Assembly: GCA_031263485.1 (NCBI GenBank)
Contig: JAISFS010000334.1
Location: 1-64,000 of the forward strand
DNA from: Deltaproteobacteria bacterium
GTDB taxonomy: Bacteria > Desulfobacterota > Desulfarculia > Adiutricales > Adiutricaceae
Length of the DNA stretch: 64,000 bases
Reading direction: 5' to 3'
Of this stretch, positions 27,326 to 35,289 are shown piece by piece. The notes below the pieces were generated by a model. It was given only the letters and a program-made list of their open reading frames with translations. It ran no database searches and was not told the origin of the DNA. Position numbers and translations under genes: made by a program. Position 1 is the first letter of the stretch, and every line of letters begins with the position of its first letter.

Positions 27326-29497
27326 TCAGGCGGGGCTCTCGGACGCCCTCAAAAGGGAGAGCGCAGCGCGCCGTATCCCTGCGGCGTCCAGGCCCGCAAG
27401 CGCCCTCTGCCGGGCCTGCGGGCCGTGGGGGACAGGGGCATCGGGAAGTCCCAGGGAGGCCGCGTCGACGCGCCTCCCGCGACTGCCCATGAGAAGCTCG
27501 GCCACGGCCCCGCGCAGGCCGCCCGTGAGCGAGTTCTCCTCAACGGTTAGCGCTCGCCCGGTCCTTTCAAGCTCGCCGAGTATGAGCTCCCCGTCCAGGG
27601 GCTTTATGAAGCGGGCGTTTATCACCCCGCAGGAGACTCCCGCCGCCGCGAGCTCCTCCGCGGCATCGAAGGCCGGCCAGGCGCTGTCGCCCAGGGCCAC
27701 GATCGTCAGGTCGTCCCCGGGGCGCATGAGCTCCGCCTTGCCCGGCTCGACTGCGGTCGCGGTCGGATCGCCGCGCCTGGGGCAGGCGCCCCGGGGGTAG
27801 CGTACCGAGCTGGGGCCGGGAAGGGAAAGCGCCAGCTCGAACATGGCGGCTAGCTCTGCCGCGTCCTTGGGGGCCATCACCGTGAATCCGGGGAGCAGGC
27901 GCATGTACGAGAGATCGAAGCCGCCGTGGTGCGTGGGCCCGTCCTCGCCCACCGGGCCGGCACGGTCGATCGCGAAGACCACGGGGAGCCCTTGGAGGGC
28001 CACGTCGTGGAAGAGCTGGTCGAAGGCGCGCTGGAGGAAGGTCGAGTAGACGGCGCACACGGGCCTCATGTTGCCGGCGGCGAGTCCGGCGGACATCGTG
28101 ACCGCGTGCTGCTCGGCTATGCCCACGTCGAAGGCCCTCTCGGGGAACTCGCGGAAGAATTCCGCCAGCCCCGTGCCCTGGCTCATGGCGGCGGTCACGG
28201 CGCACAGCCGCGGGTCCTCGCGGCCGCGGGCGACCATGAAGCGCCCGAAGGCCTCGGTATAGGTTTTCGCGTCCGCGATCGAGGGCGCGGGCACCGGCGC
28301 GGGTTCGCCGGAAGCCTTGACGGCCGCGTCCGGACGCGAGGCGGAGTCAGCCGTAGCGGCAGGGCACGCGGGAAGGCCGGGATTCCCGGAAGGGCTTTCG
28401 GGTACGCGTCGCGCGGACTCGAGACGGGCGTCGGGCCTTTCGGCCGGCGTCGCGGGCGCCTTTTCGGGGACCTTCTCGGGCGCCTTTCCGGGCGCCTTCT
28501 CGGGGGCCTTTCCGGGCGCCTTCTCGGGGGCCTTATCCAGGGCCTTCTCGGGGGCCTTGCTCACGCCCAGGCCGTGGAAGGACAGGGGGTCGTCCTCGGC
28601 GGGGGCGTATCCCTTGCCCTTGGTGGTGAGCACGTGCAGGAAGACCGGGCGCCTCAGGAGCTTCACCTGGGCCAGCGCCGGCACGAGCTTGTCCAGGCTG
28701 TGGCCGTCGATGGGGCCCAGGTACTTGAAGCCCCAGGCGGCGATGAAGCTCCGGGGGGAGACGAGGAAGCCCTTGATGGACTCCTCGGCTTCCTGGAGGC
28801 GGCGGATAACCCGCTTGCCGCGCTGGGGCATGATGCGGGTCAGGGTGTTCTTGACCTTCTCGCGCAGAAGGACGTGCTCGGGCGTGGTCAGCTTGAGGGA
28901 CAGGTACTGGCTTATGGCCCCCACGTTGGGGCTGATCGACATGCGGTTGTCGTTGAAGACCACGAGCAGGTCGGTCTGGAGCCCCCCCGCGTGGTTCAGG
29001 GCCTCCAGGGCCATGCCCCCCGTGAGCGCCCCGTCGCCGATGACCGCCACGCACCTCTCGTCCCCGCCCAGGAGGTCGCGGGCCAAGGCCAGGCCCAGCG
29101 CGGCGGAGATGGAGGTGGAGCTGTGGCCGGTCCCGAAGGCGTCCGCCGGGCTCTCGGCCATCCTGGGGAATCCGGATACGCCGCCCTCCTGGCGGAGCGT
29201 CCGGAAGCCCGGCTCGCGGGGGGCGAGGAGCTTGTGGGCGTAGGCCTGGTGGCCGACGTCGAAGACGATGCGGTCAGAGTACGGGTCGAAGACGCGGTGG
29301 AGGGCCACGATGAGCTCCACGGCGCCCAGGGACGATGCCAGGTGCCCGCCGTTTTTGTCCACCGTGCGGACTATCTCGCGGCGGATCTCGGCCGTAAGCT
29401 CCTCCAGCGCCGGGACGTCCAGTCCGCGGATGAGCCGCGGGCGGGCGGCCACTCGCTCCAGGAGGGGGGCGCCGGGTGCCGTAAGGGGCCCGTCCAC
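27326..29497 (-). CDS. dxs: 1-deoxy-D-xylulose-5-phosphate synthase with inserted linker
   Basis: A 723-residue thiamine-diphosphate enzyme that makes DXP from pyruvate and glyceraldehyde 3-phosphate. GDGALTGGMALEALNHAG is the ThDP/Mg motif; GVAEQHAVTMSAG-type sequence (VGIAEQHAVTMSAG) and the VRYPRG segment mark the later domains. Compared with the usual 620-640 residues it has an extra 95 or so at about 312-408, built on KAPEKAPG repeats then Pro/Ala/Ser, between domains 1 and 2. The start is a GTG at 29497, seven bases after ispA. The ispA-dxs pairing is standard. Confidence 0.95.
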   Translation of the reverse strand: MDGPLTAPGAPLLERVAARPRLIRGLDVPALEELTAEIRREIVRTVDKNGGHLASSLGAVELIVALHRVFDPYSDRIVFDVGHQAYAHKLLAPREPGFRTLRQEGGVSGFPRMAESPADAFGTGHSSTSISAALGLALARDLLGGDERCVAVIGDGALTGGMALEALNHAGGLQTDLLVVFNDNRMSISPNVGAISQYLSLKLTTPEHVLLREKVKNTLTRIMPQRGKRVIRRLQEAEESIKGFLVSPRSFIAAWGFKYLGPIDGHSLDKLVPALAQVKLLRRPVFLHVLTTKGKGYAPAEDDPLSFHGLGVSKAPEKALDKAPEKAPGKAPEKAPGKAPEKVPEKAPATPAERPDARLESARRVPESPSGNPGLPACPAATADSASRPDAAVKASGEPAPVPAPSIADAKTYTEAFGRFMVARGREDPRLCAVTAAMSQGTGLAEFFREFPERAFDVGIAEQHAVTMSAGLAAGNMRPVCAVYSTFLQRAFDQLFHDVALQGLPVVFAIDRAGPVGEDGPTHHGGFDLSYMRLLPGFTVMAPKDAAELAAMFELALSLPGPSSVRYPRGACPRRGDPTATAVEPGKAELMRPGDDLTIVALGDSAWPAFDAAEELAAAGVSCGVINARFIKPLDGELILGELERTGRALTVEENSLTGGLRGAVAELLMGSRGRRVDAASLGLPDAPVPHGPQARQRALAGLDAAGIRRAALSLLRASESPA

Positions 29498-29504
29498 GGC
29501 TTCG

Positions 29505-30455
29505 CTAAAACGAGCGCGCGGAAAGCGCGCGTATCATGCGGTCGAGGCGGGGGGACACGAAGGGCGAGACGAGCCTCTCGGCCTTGAGCGCAAGGAGGTC
29601 CAGGCGCTTCCTGGCGCCGTCCGCCCCCAGGCGGGCCAGGAGCGTGGACTTGCCGCGCCTCTCGTCGGACCCCGCCGCCTTGCCCATCACCTGCGGGTCG
29701 CCCTCGCGGTTCAGCAGATCGTCCCGGATCTGGAACGCCTCGCCCGCCAGGAGCCCCGCGCGCCTCAGGCGGGCGAGCCCGGCCCGCGTGGCCCCGCCCA
29801 GGGCCGCGCCCACCGTGAGGGAGGCGGCTATCATCTCGCCTGTCTTGCGGCGGGCCATCTGCGAGCGTTCCTCTTCGCCGGGGTCCCTGCCCTCGAAGGC
29901 GAGATCCTCCGCCTGCCCTCCGGCCATGCCCAAGGGGCCTGCGGCCCGGGCGAGGATGCCCGCGGCCGCCGCCGCGCCCTGCGGCGTCCCCGGCGGCGCG
30001 GCTCCTTCGGAGAGCACCTCGAATGCGAGGCTCTGGAGGGCGTCCCCCGCCAGGATGCCCAGGGCGGGGCCGAAGCGGGCATGCACGGCGGGTCTGCCGC
30101 GGCGCACGGAGTCGTTGTCCATGTCCGGGAGATCGTCATGAACGAGCGAGTACGTGTGGAGGAGCTCGACCGCGAGAGCCCCGGGCATGCCGAGCCGCTC
30201 GTCCCCGCAGACGGCGTGCGCCGCGGCAAGCGCCAAAAGCGGCCTCAGGCGCTTGCCTCCGCCTAAAAGGGTCCATTCCATGGCGTCCAGAAGGCGGACG
30301 ATCTCGGGCGCCGCGCCCGCGCGCAGCCTCGCGAACTTCCGCTCCAACGCGCGGGTGACGCGGGCCGCGGACGCGACGCGCCAGCGCTCGAAGAGGCGGT
30401 CTTCCCTTTCCGCGACCGAAGCGAGCGGCGCGGCGGGTTTCCCGGCCGCTGTCAT
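29505..30455 (-). CDS. ispA: Polyprenyl (farnesyl/geranylgeranyl) diphosphate synthase
   Basis: A 316-residue trans-prenyltransferase extending allylic diphosphates with isopentenyl diphosphate. GGGKRLRPLLAL and the first Asp-rich motif HDDLPDMDND are canonical. The second Asp-rich motif reads FQIRDDLLNREGD, with Asn where many members have Asp. Small residues before the first motif fit a C15 to C20 product, but chain length cannot be set from sequence. It starts 3 nt after xseB and ends 7 nt before dxs, so the three are almost certainly co-transcribed. Confidence 0.93.
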   Translation of the reverse strand: MTAAGKPAAPLASVAEREDRLFERWRVASAARVTRALERKFARLRAGAAPEIVRLLDAMEWTLLGGGKRLRPLLALAAAHAVCGDERLGMPGALAVELLHTYSLVHDDLPDMDNDSVRRGRPAVHARFGPALGILAGDALQSLAFEVLSEGAAPPGTPQGAAAAAGILARAAGPLGMAGGQAEDLAFEGRDPGEEERSQMARRKTGEMIAASLTVGAALGGATRAGLARLRRAGLLAGEAFQIRDDLLNREGDPQVMGKAAGSDERRGKSTLLARLGADGARKRLDLLALKAERLVSPFVSPRLDRMIRALSARSF

Positions 30456-30458
30456 GCG

Positions 30459-31178
30459 CTAGCGCCCTGACCTGCGGCCGCCCCCGCCGCCGTCATCGTC
30501 GTCGTCGTCATCGATATCGTCAACGTAGTCGTCGTCTTCTTCCAGGTCGTCCTCGTCCAGGTCATCGTCATCGTCGTCGTCGTCGTCGGCCTCGAAGTCA
30601 TCGTCCTCGTAATCGTCATCGTCGTCTTCCGCGTACTCCGAGTCGTCCTCGCCGTAGATGTCGTCGAACTCGTCCTCGTCGTCGCGGCGGACGGGGCGGA
30701 CGGGGCGGACGGGGCGGGAGGAGCCGGGTCCGCCGTTTCCGGGCCTGGACGGCCTTGCGCCCGCTCCGCCCTTGGCCGGAGCGGCGGGAGGAGGCTCCAG
30801 GAAATCGTCGAAGTCGTCGTAATCCGAATCGGGAAGCCCGCCCTTCGGGTCGGGTTGCGACTTGGAACCCTTGGGGCCGGCGGGTCCCTTGGCCGGCGTC
30901 GGGGTGCCCCAGGAGCCGGGCGGGGCGGGCATCGCGGCCAGGGCGCCGTCCGCCTCGCGGGTGATCTCCTCCAGGCGGGCCTCGGCGGCCAAAAGCCGCT
31001 CGGAGAGCCTGCGGCTCAGTTTCACGCCCTCTTCGAAGGTGGTGATCGCTCGGTCGAGGTCCAGGGAATGGTTCTCCAGGGCGGACACCAGGCTTTTCAG
31101 GCGTTCCATGTCCTGCTCGAAGGTCCCCTGCGGGGGGCCGGGGGCCGCAGGGCCCTTGCCGTTCTTGGGGTCTGTCAT
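30459..31178 (-). CDS. xseB: Exodeoxyribonuclease VII small subunit with very long acidic tail
   Basis: Residues 17-80 (FEQDMERLKSLVSALE, LDLDRAITTFEEGVKLSRRL) are the complete XseB helical hairpin. XseB partners XseA in a nuclease that trims single-stranded DNA. XseB is normally about 80 residues; here it reaches 239. Residues 85-165 are Pro/Gly/Lys-rich, with PVRPVRPVR from a 10-bp GGGGCGGACG DNA repeat, and 165-230 is nearly all Asp and Glu, followed by a GGGGGRRSGR end. No xseA is in the window. The position before ispA and dxs is the classic xseB context, which supports the call. Confidence 0.88.
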   Translation of the reverse strand: MTDPKNGKGPAAPGPPQGTFEQDMERLKSLVSALENHSLDLDRAITTFEEGVKLSRRLSERLLAAEARLEEITREADGALAAMPAPPGSWGTPTPAKGPAGPKGSKSQPDPKGGLPDSDYDDFDDFLEPPPAAPAKGGAGARPSRPGNGGPGSSRPVRPVRPVRRDDEDEFDDIYGEDDSEYAEDDDDDYEDDDFEADDDDDDDDDLDEDDLEEDDDYVDDIDDDDDDDGGGGGRRSGR

Positions 31179-31268
31179 GCGGAGCCGTTCCTTAAGGGCG
31201 CTGGACGCGCGGTCTCGCGAATCATGCGGGAGCCCGTGAGGCGGGCGCCCGCTTCATTATAGGCCGTT

Positions 31269-33032
31269 TCAGGTAAAATAATAAAGGAGCGCGGCGCACA
31301 GCCCCAGGACGCCCGTGAAAAGCCAGGAAAGGGAAGGCCCGGCGGCCAGGAAGGCGGCCGCGAGGGCAAGGTAGCTCAGGGCGTCCGCCAAAGGGGCCTC
31401 CGGACGCGCGCCGGAGAGGCCCGTGAAAAGGGCCGCGCCCCCCGCGGCGCCCGCCAGGATCCAGAGGTTTATGCCTGCCAGCGTCAGGGGGAAGAAGCCC
31501 TTGCCTCCGGCGGTCACCCGCGCGGCCATGGGCCAGAGGGCGCCGAGAAGCGTGAGGGGCGCCAAAAGCCTCAGCCAGGCCTGCGGGAGCCCGTCTTCGG
31601 TCGGCCCGAAGGCCATGAAGAGCGACAGCAGGAACAGGTTCAGGCCCAGCGCGGTCATGGGCGAGGCGACCGCCGCCAGCGCCGGGCCCAAGGCCGCGGC
31701 CCCCAGGGCCAGCGCGAGCGGGATCAGGAACGCCGCGCCCCAGGGCTCCGGAAAGCTCTCCTGGGCCGGGCTGCCGGAGAGCGCGGCCAGGGCCGCCGCG
31801 CCGCCGGCCGCAGCGGCGCCGAGGAATGCCGCGGGCTTGAGCGTCAGGAAGGCGCTGCCGTAGACCAGCAGCTCTTGGCCCCTGCCGCTCTCGAAGGTGA
31901 AGTACCCGAGGCTCCTGGCCGGCCAGAACCTCAAGGGCGGCTCGTCCGGGTCGGCGAGGTCCGGGGAGTCCCAAAACGTGTCGACGTCCGCGTCGGGGTC
32001 GACATCGGGGGAGTCGACGCGGGTTTCCGGCGGGGTCAGGGACGCGATGTCGGAATCGTCCGCGGCACGGTGCGGGACGTCCGGATCGCCTGCGGCGTGA
32101 GGTGCGGGGTACGGCTCTCCTACGGCGTCGGACGCGGAGTCCGGAACGCCTTCGGCCCGGGGAGCGGTGTCCGAATCGTCTGCGGTTCGGGGGGCGAGGT
32201 CCGAATCGTCTGCGGTCCGGGGAGCGAAGTCCGAATCGTCTGCGGCCCGGGGAGGGAAGTCCGGATCGCCCGCGGCCTGAAGCGATAAGTCAGGAACGCC
32301 TGCGGCGTGGGGAATCGCGGCGCCGTCCGGGTCCCCTGCGGTATTGAGAGTCGTAACGCCCTCCGCCTGGAGGGCGAACTCCGAGATGTCCCTGGAGTCT
32401 TTGGCGGCCTTGCCGGGCCTGCGGCGGGTGGCTTTGACCCAGACGGCCAACGCTAGGGCAAAGACTCCGGCCGCGTCAGCTATCCAGGCCTGCCTGAGCG
32501 GGCAGGCGAGGGCGAGCGCGGAAACGCACAGGAGGCCGGCCGCAGCGGCGAACAGCCCGGTGGCGTAGATGGTAAACAGCCCGCGGCCCACGCCGCGCTC
32601 GCCTGGGAAGGCCAGCGCGGGGAGGAAAGTGGGTGCCGCCCCCCACATGAAGAATCCGAAGATCGCGAGCGACTCCACTGCCCTGGGGCCCAGGGGCCCG
32701 GCGGCGAGCGAGGGCCTTTGGGCGAAGTTGGCCAAGGCCAGGAAGACCAGGGCCCCGATGACGAGGGTCGCGGAGAGGAGGCGCTCGAAGAGCGCCGACT
32801 CCGAACGGGCCACGGCCCCCCACCACAGCCCTCCCACGGCGCTCGCGGCCAGGGCCGCCAACGGGAGCCACAGGCCCTTCGCGAGGTTTTCGGCGGGCGG
32901 GGGCGAGAGCCAGATCCACTGGGCTAAGGCGCACAGCGAGAAGGCCGCTCCGAACAATGCCGCCATTCCAAGTGATTTGGCGGGGGCGTTGGGGGGGCGG
33001 AGATTTTCGGGAAGTATCAGCCTGTCAGACAT
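31269..33032 (-). CDS. Polytopic membrane protein with large repeat-bearing loop
   Basis: A 587-residue protein with about six hydrophobic segments before residue 205 and six or so after 365. Between them (about 205-362) lies a hydrophilic loop of near-repeats of about 12-15 residues such as RAADDSDFAP, RTADDSDLAP and HAAGDPDVPH. The membrane parts resemble the transporter-like half of bacterial spermidine-synthase-related membrane proteins, but no synthase domain is present and I would not assign that. It heads the minus-strand run, 90 bp before xseB. Function unknown. Confidence 0.75.
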   Translation of the reverse strand: MSDRLILPENLRPPNAPAKSLGMAALFGAAFSLCALAQWIWLSPPPAENLAKGLWLPLAALAASAVGGLWWGAVARSESALFERLLSATLVIGALVFLALANFAQRPSLAAGPLGPRAVESLAIFGFFMWGAAPTFLPALAFPGERGVGRGLFTIYATGLFAAAAGLLCVSALALACPLRQAWIADAAGVFALALAVWVKATRRRPGKAAKDSRDISEFALQAEGVTTLNTAGDPDGAAIPHAAGVPDLSLQAAGDPDFPPRAADDSDFAPRTADDSDLAPRTADDSDTAPRAEGVPDSASDAVGEPYPAPHAAGDPDVPHRAADDSDIASLTPPETRVDSPDVDPDADVDTFWDSPDLADPDEPPLRFWPARSLGYFTFESGRGQELLVYGSAFLTLKPAAFLGAAAAGGAAALAALSGSPAQESFPEPWGAAFLIPLALALGAAALGPALAAVASPMTALGLNLFLLSLFMAFGPTEDGLPQAWLRLLAPLTLLGALWPMAARVTAGGKGFFPLTLAGINLWILAGAAGGAALFTGLSGARPEAPLADALSYLALAAAFLAAGPSLSWLFTGVLGLCAALLYYFT

Positions 33033-33702
33033 GGTACCTGTGGAGGATATTGGAGGTTAGATGGAGGCGATGATTATAACACAAGGTCTGGCGTCTAGCG
33101 GCTCTGTTTTTTTTCATGACGGGTCTGAAGACAGGGCAGGGATCCGGAAGGTTCCTCCCGGGAGGATGCTGGGTTAGCCTGAGTGGCGGGGCGGGAGGCT
33201 GGGCGAGTCCGGGGCCGGGCAAGCCTAAAAGAAGGAGACGTTACGGCTGGGGCAGGGTGAAGGTCAAGCCGGAGGCCTGGTAAAGGGAAAAAGGAGGGAC
33301 CGGCTGGCCGAACGGAGGAAGTGTCTGGGAGCAGAGGCCGGAGGGCCGGAGGCAGGGTCAGCGTAGGGGCTGTTTGAGGGCGGGACGGAGGACGGGGAAA
33401 TGGCAGGGAGGGAGGGGCGGGGCGGAACTCGACAGTGTCACCACGGATGGCGGAGTCGTGTCCTGGCGATGACCCGGGACGCGAGAAAGGCAAATCGGAA
33501 TGAGGAACTTAAGCTGTGTCCGGTCATCGGCGGTCGTTGACTGGGAGGAACTCTTCACGAAGGCGTTGAGGCATTGCCCGGAGCCGTTCGGGACGGCGAG
33601 GGAGCGACGGATGGCTTTCGGGCGGCTTCTAAGAGGCGTTCCGGCGGGACAGGGAGTCCCAGGGGGCGGGCGGTTTCCCACGGAACAGCCTGAAAAAGGG
33701 TG
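33033..33702. other. Non-coding, purine-rich gap before the tRNA operon
   Basis: No gene recognised. The plus strand of 33100-33420 is dense in GGGAGG/GGCCGG words. It contains the upstream region of the minus-strand membrane-protein gene, whose promoter I could not pick out. Confidence 0.4.
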
Positions 33703-33731
33703 TTGACAGTGAGATCCCGGTTAGGTAATAT
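33703..33731 (+). promoter_or_regulatory. Sigma70-type promoter for the tRNA operon
   Basis: TTGACA at 33703-33708 and TAATAT at 33726-33731 with a 17-bp spacer, 65 bp before tRNA-Tyr. Confidence 0.75.
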
Positions 33732-33795
33732 ACGTTCCTTGCCGGACCCGGAAACTCCGGCGCCCGCCCTCCGGTCCCCCGGCGGCGGACCGCGT

Positions 33796-33881
33796 GGAGG
33801 GATTCCCGAGCGGTCAAAGGGAGCAGACTGTAAATCTGCCGACGTATGTCTTCGGAGGTTCGAATCCTCCTCCCTCCACCA
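33796..33881 (+). tRNA. tRNA-Tyr (GTA)
   Basis: Acceptor arms GGAGGGA/TCCCTCC, a long variable arm, anticodon loop CTGTAAA (anticodon GTA) and TTCGAAT T-loop. The CCA end is encoded. Class II shape fits Tyr. Confidence 0.95.
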
Positions 33882-33897
33882 TTGAATGTCCCTGTGA

Positions 33898-33974
33898 GCG
33901 GGAATAGCTCAGTTGGCTAGAGCGTCAGCCTTCCAAGCTGAGGGTCGCGGGTTCGAGCCCCGTTTCCCGCTCCA
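33898..33974 (+). tRNA. tRNA-Gly (TCC)
   Basis: Acceptor GCGGGAA/TTCCCGC, anticodon loop CTTCCAA (anticodon TCC), T-loop TTCGAGC, encoded CCA. The 10-bp target duplication of a mobile element begins at the very next base. Confidence 0.95.
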
Positions 33975-33984
33975 TTTTCAAAAC

Positions 33985-34086
33985 CAATATCAACAACTTA
34001 AGGCATAAAATGACAGTTTTCCTGGAATTTATACTAATGATATCAACAGCTTGCCAGACACCACTTCCCTTAAGTCGTTGACATTG
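33985..34086 (-). mobile_element. MITE family 1, copy C (102 bp)
   Basis: Ends CAATATCAACAACTTAAG and CTTAAGTCGTTGACATTG, an imperfect 18-bp inverted repeat. TTTTCAAAAC stands on both sides (33975-33984 and 34087-34096), a perfect 10-bp target duplication. The reverse complement of its core aligns to copies A and B (GTGTCTGGCAA, TTGATATCATT), so it is inverted relative to them. It lies between tRNA-Gly and tRNA-Thr without touching either. Confidence 0.85.
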
Positions 34087-34157
34087 TTTTCAAAACCCAT
34101 TCCGCACGGCAATTGACCTTCCCGGCGCGGCCCCGAGGCCAGCCCGAGAGGAACCGG

Positions 34158-34233
34158 GCCCACATAGCTCAGTCGGTAGAGCACATCCTTGGTAAGGATG
34201 AGGTCATCGGTTCAAATCCGATTGTGGGCTCCA
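34158..34233 (+). tRNA. tRNA-Thr (GGT)
   Basis: Acceptor GCCCACA/TGTGGGC, anticodon loop CTTGGTA (anticodon GGT), T-loop TTCAAAT, encoded CCA. Confidence 0.95.
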
Positions 34234-34278
34234 GCGGCATATTTCATAGCTTTGCTTAAGGCATCAAAATCTCGGAAA

Positions 34279-34314
34279 ATCGCCGCGATCTTAACAGGTT
34301 ACGGCGGTTTTTTT
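34279..34314 (+). terminator. Rho-independent terminator after tRNA-Thr
   Basis: CGCCG (34281-34285) pairs with CGGCG (34302-34306), extended by weaker pairs, and is followed by seven T residues. It separates the three-tRNA unit from rpmG. Confidence 0.6.
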
Positions 34315-34361
34315 ATATTCTGGATGAAATAGGCCGCAAACCGAAACATTGATTTCCGATC

Positions 34362-34463
34362 CAATGTCAACAACTTAAGAAGAGTGGCGTCTGGCAAACA
34401 GCTGATATCATTGATGAAAATATCTGATAAACAGTCGATTTCTGCCTTAAGTTGTTGACATTG
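34362..34463 (+). mobile_element. MITE family 1, copy B (102 bp, best preserved)
   Basis: The termini CAATGTCAACAACTTAAG and CTTAAGTTGTTGACATTG are a perfect 18-bp inverted repeat. ATTTCCGATC flanks both ends (34352-34361 and 34464-34473), a perfect 10-bp duplication. The terminal sequence resembles the ends of E. coli IS4 (TAATGCCGATCAGTTAAG as I recall it), and 10-bp duplications also suit the IS4 group. No transposase is encoded. Confidence 0.88.
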
Positions 34464-34473
34464 ATTTCCGATC

Positions 34474-34804
34474 CCCTTTGCCAGCCCTGTTTTGCAGTAA
34501 TTTATAAAGGAGCGACGGGCCAGCCGGTGTCCGCCGTTTCTGCCGCTTTGAGGCTTCAGATGTAGCTCACGGGCAAGGCCGTCCAGGTATTCAAGGCCGG
34601 AAGACACGCGTGCGCCCTTTCTATTAGGGGACCGGGGCTGTAGCGCGAGATATGAAAGTCCGGCACCAAGCCATGGAACGCCCGGTTCGTCCTGGCGGTA
34701 AATTTGGCCTCAAAGACTTCGGCGCTAATCCTGCCGTATCCCTTAAGAAGGCGCACGAAAGGCATGTTTTTTTACGCCGCCAGGGCCAAATCCGATATTT
34801 TCTA
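34474..34804. other. Gap where EF-Tu would be expected; no intact gene
   Basis: Minus-strand frames at 34556-34765 and reaching up to 34607 overlap out of phase, as a frameshifted gene might, but neither resembles a family I know. The tuf gene commonly placed between tRNA-Thr and tRNA-Trp is not here. Confidence 0.4.
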
Positions 34805-34833
34805 TTGGAAAAATCCCTCTGCGGTGTTATATT
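34805..34833 (+). promoter_or_regulatory. Promoter for rpmG and the downstream cluster
   Basis: TTGGAA (34805-34810), 17-bp spacer, TATATT (34828-34833) preceded by TGT, an extended -10. It lies 122 bp before rpmG. Confidence 0.6.
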
Positions 34834-34954
34834 GCCGAATTACCCCTGTAGGTTGACCGCGCCCTAGTTCCGGGCCGGACCGCCAAGGGCCGGACCCCAG
34901 CCTTTCCGGGCCGGGTACACGGGGCTTCGCCCCTTACCGTAATGAAGGTGTCAC

Positions 34955-35107
34955 ATGCCCCGCGAGATAATCCACCTCCAGTGCACCGAGTGCAAGAACA
35001 AGAACTATTCCACGACCAAGAACAAGAAGCGGACTCCGGGCCGCCTCGAGATCAAGAAATACTGCCCCTTCGACCGCAAGCACACGGTCCATCGCGAGAC
35101 GAAGTAG
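34955..35107 (+). CDS. rpmG: 50S ribosomal protein L33
   Basis: A 50-residue protein, [20 protein letters not shown] then [17 protein letters not shown]. The first zinc pair CTEC is present. The second, usually CPxC, reads CPFD, so one of the four zinc cysteines is Asp. The length and the order rpmG, tRNA-Trp, secE, nusG are canonical. Confidence 0.95.
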   Translation: MPREIIHLQCTECKNKNYSTTKNKKRTPGRLEIKKYCPFDRKHTVHRETK

Positions 35108-35142
35108 CCTCCGCGGCGGCGAAGGGGGGACAGCTCGGGTTT

Positions 35143-35218
35143 AGGTCAGTAGCTCAATTGGTAGAGCATCGGTCTCCAAAACCGAGGGCTGGGGGTTCGA
35201 GTCCCTCCTGGCCTGCCA
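35143..35218 (+). tRNA. tRNA-Trp (CCA)
   Basis: Acceptor AGGTCAG/CTGGCCT with one G-U pair, anticodon loop CTCCAAA (anticodon CCA), T-loop TTCGAGT and encoded CCA end. Lies between rpmG and secE as in many proteobacteria. Confidence 0.95.
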
Positions 35219-35227
35219 TTCCCCGGC

Positions 35228-35255
35228 CCCGCAGGGGCCCATTTTCCCCTGCGGG
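35228..35255 (+). other. Strong hairpin between tRNA-Trp and secE
   Basis: CCCGCAGGGG and CCCCTGCGGG pair perfectly over 10 bp around CCCATTTT. No T-run follows, so it more likely marks RNA processing than termination. Confidence 0.55.
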
Positions 35256-35289
35256 ACCCTGGCTCAATGCCTGAACGGATCATCAAAAT

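Noticed and set aside
31269-33032. Spermidine synthase
   Set aside because: Only the membrane part is vaguely similar; no Rossmann SAM-binding or synthase motif is present.
34474-34765. Transposase remnant between tRNA-Thr and rpmG
   Set aside because: Two overlapping minus-strand frames look like a broken gene, but I could not match either to a transposase catalytic motif.
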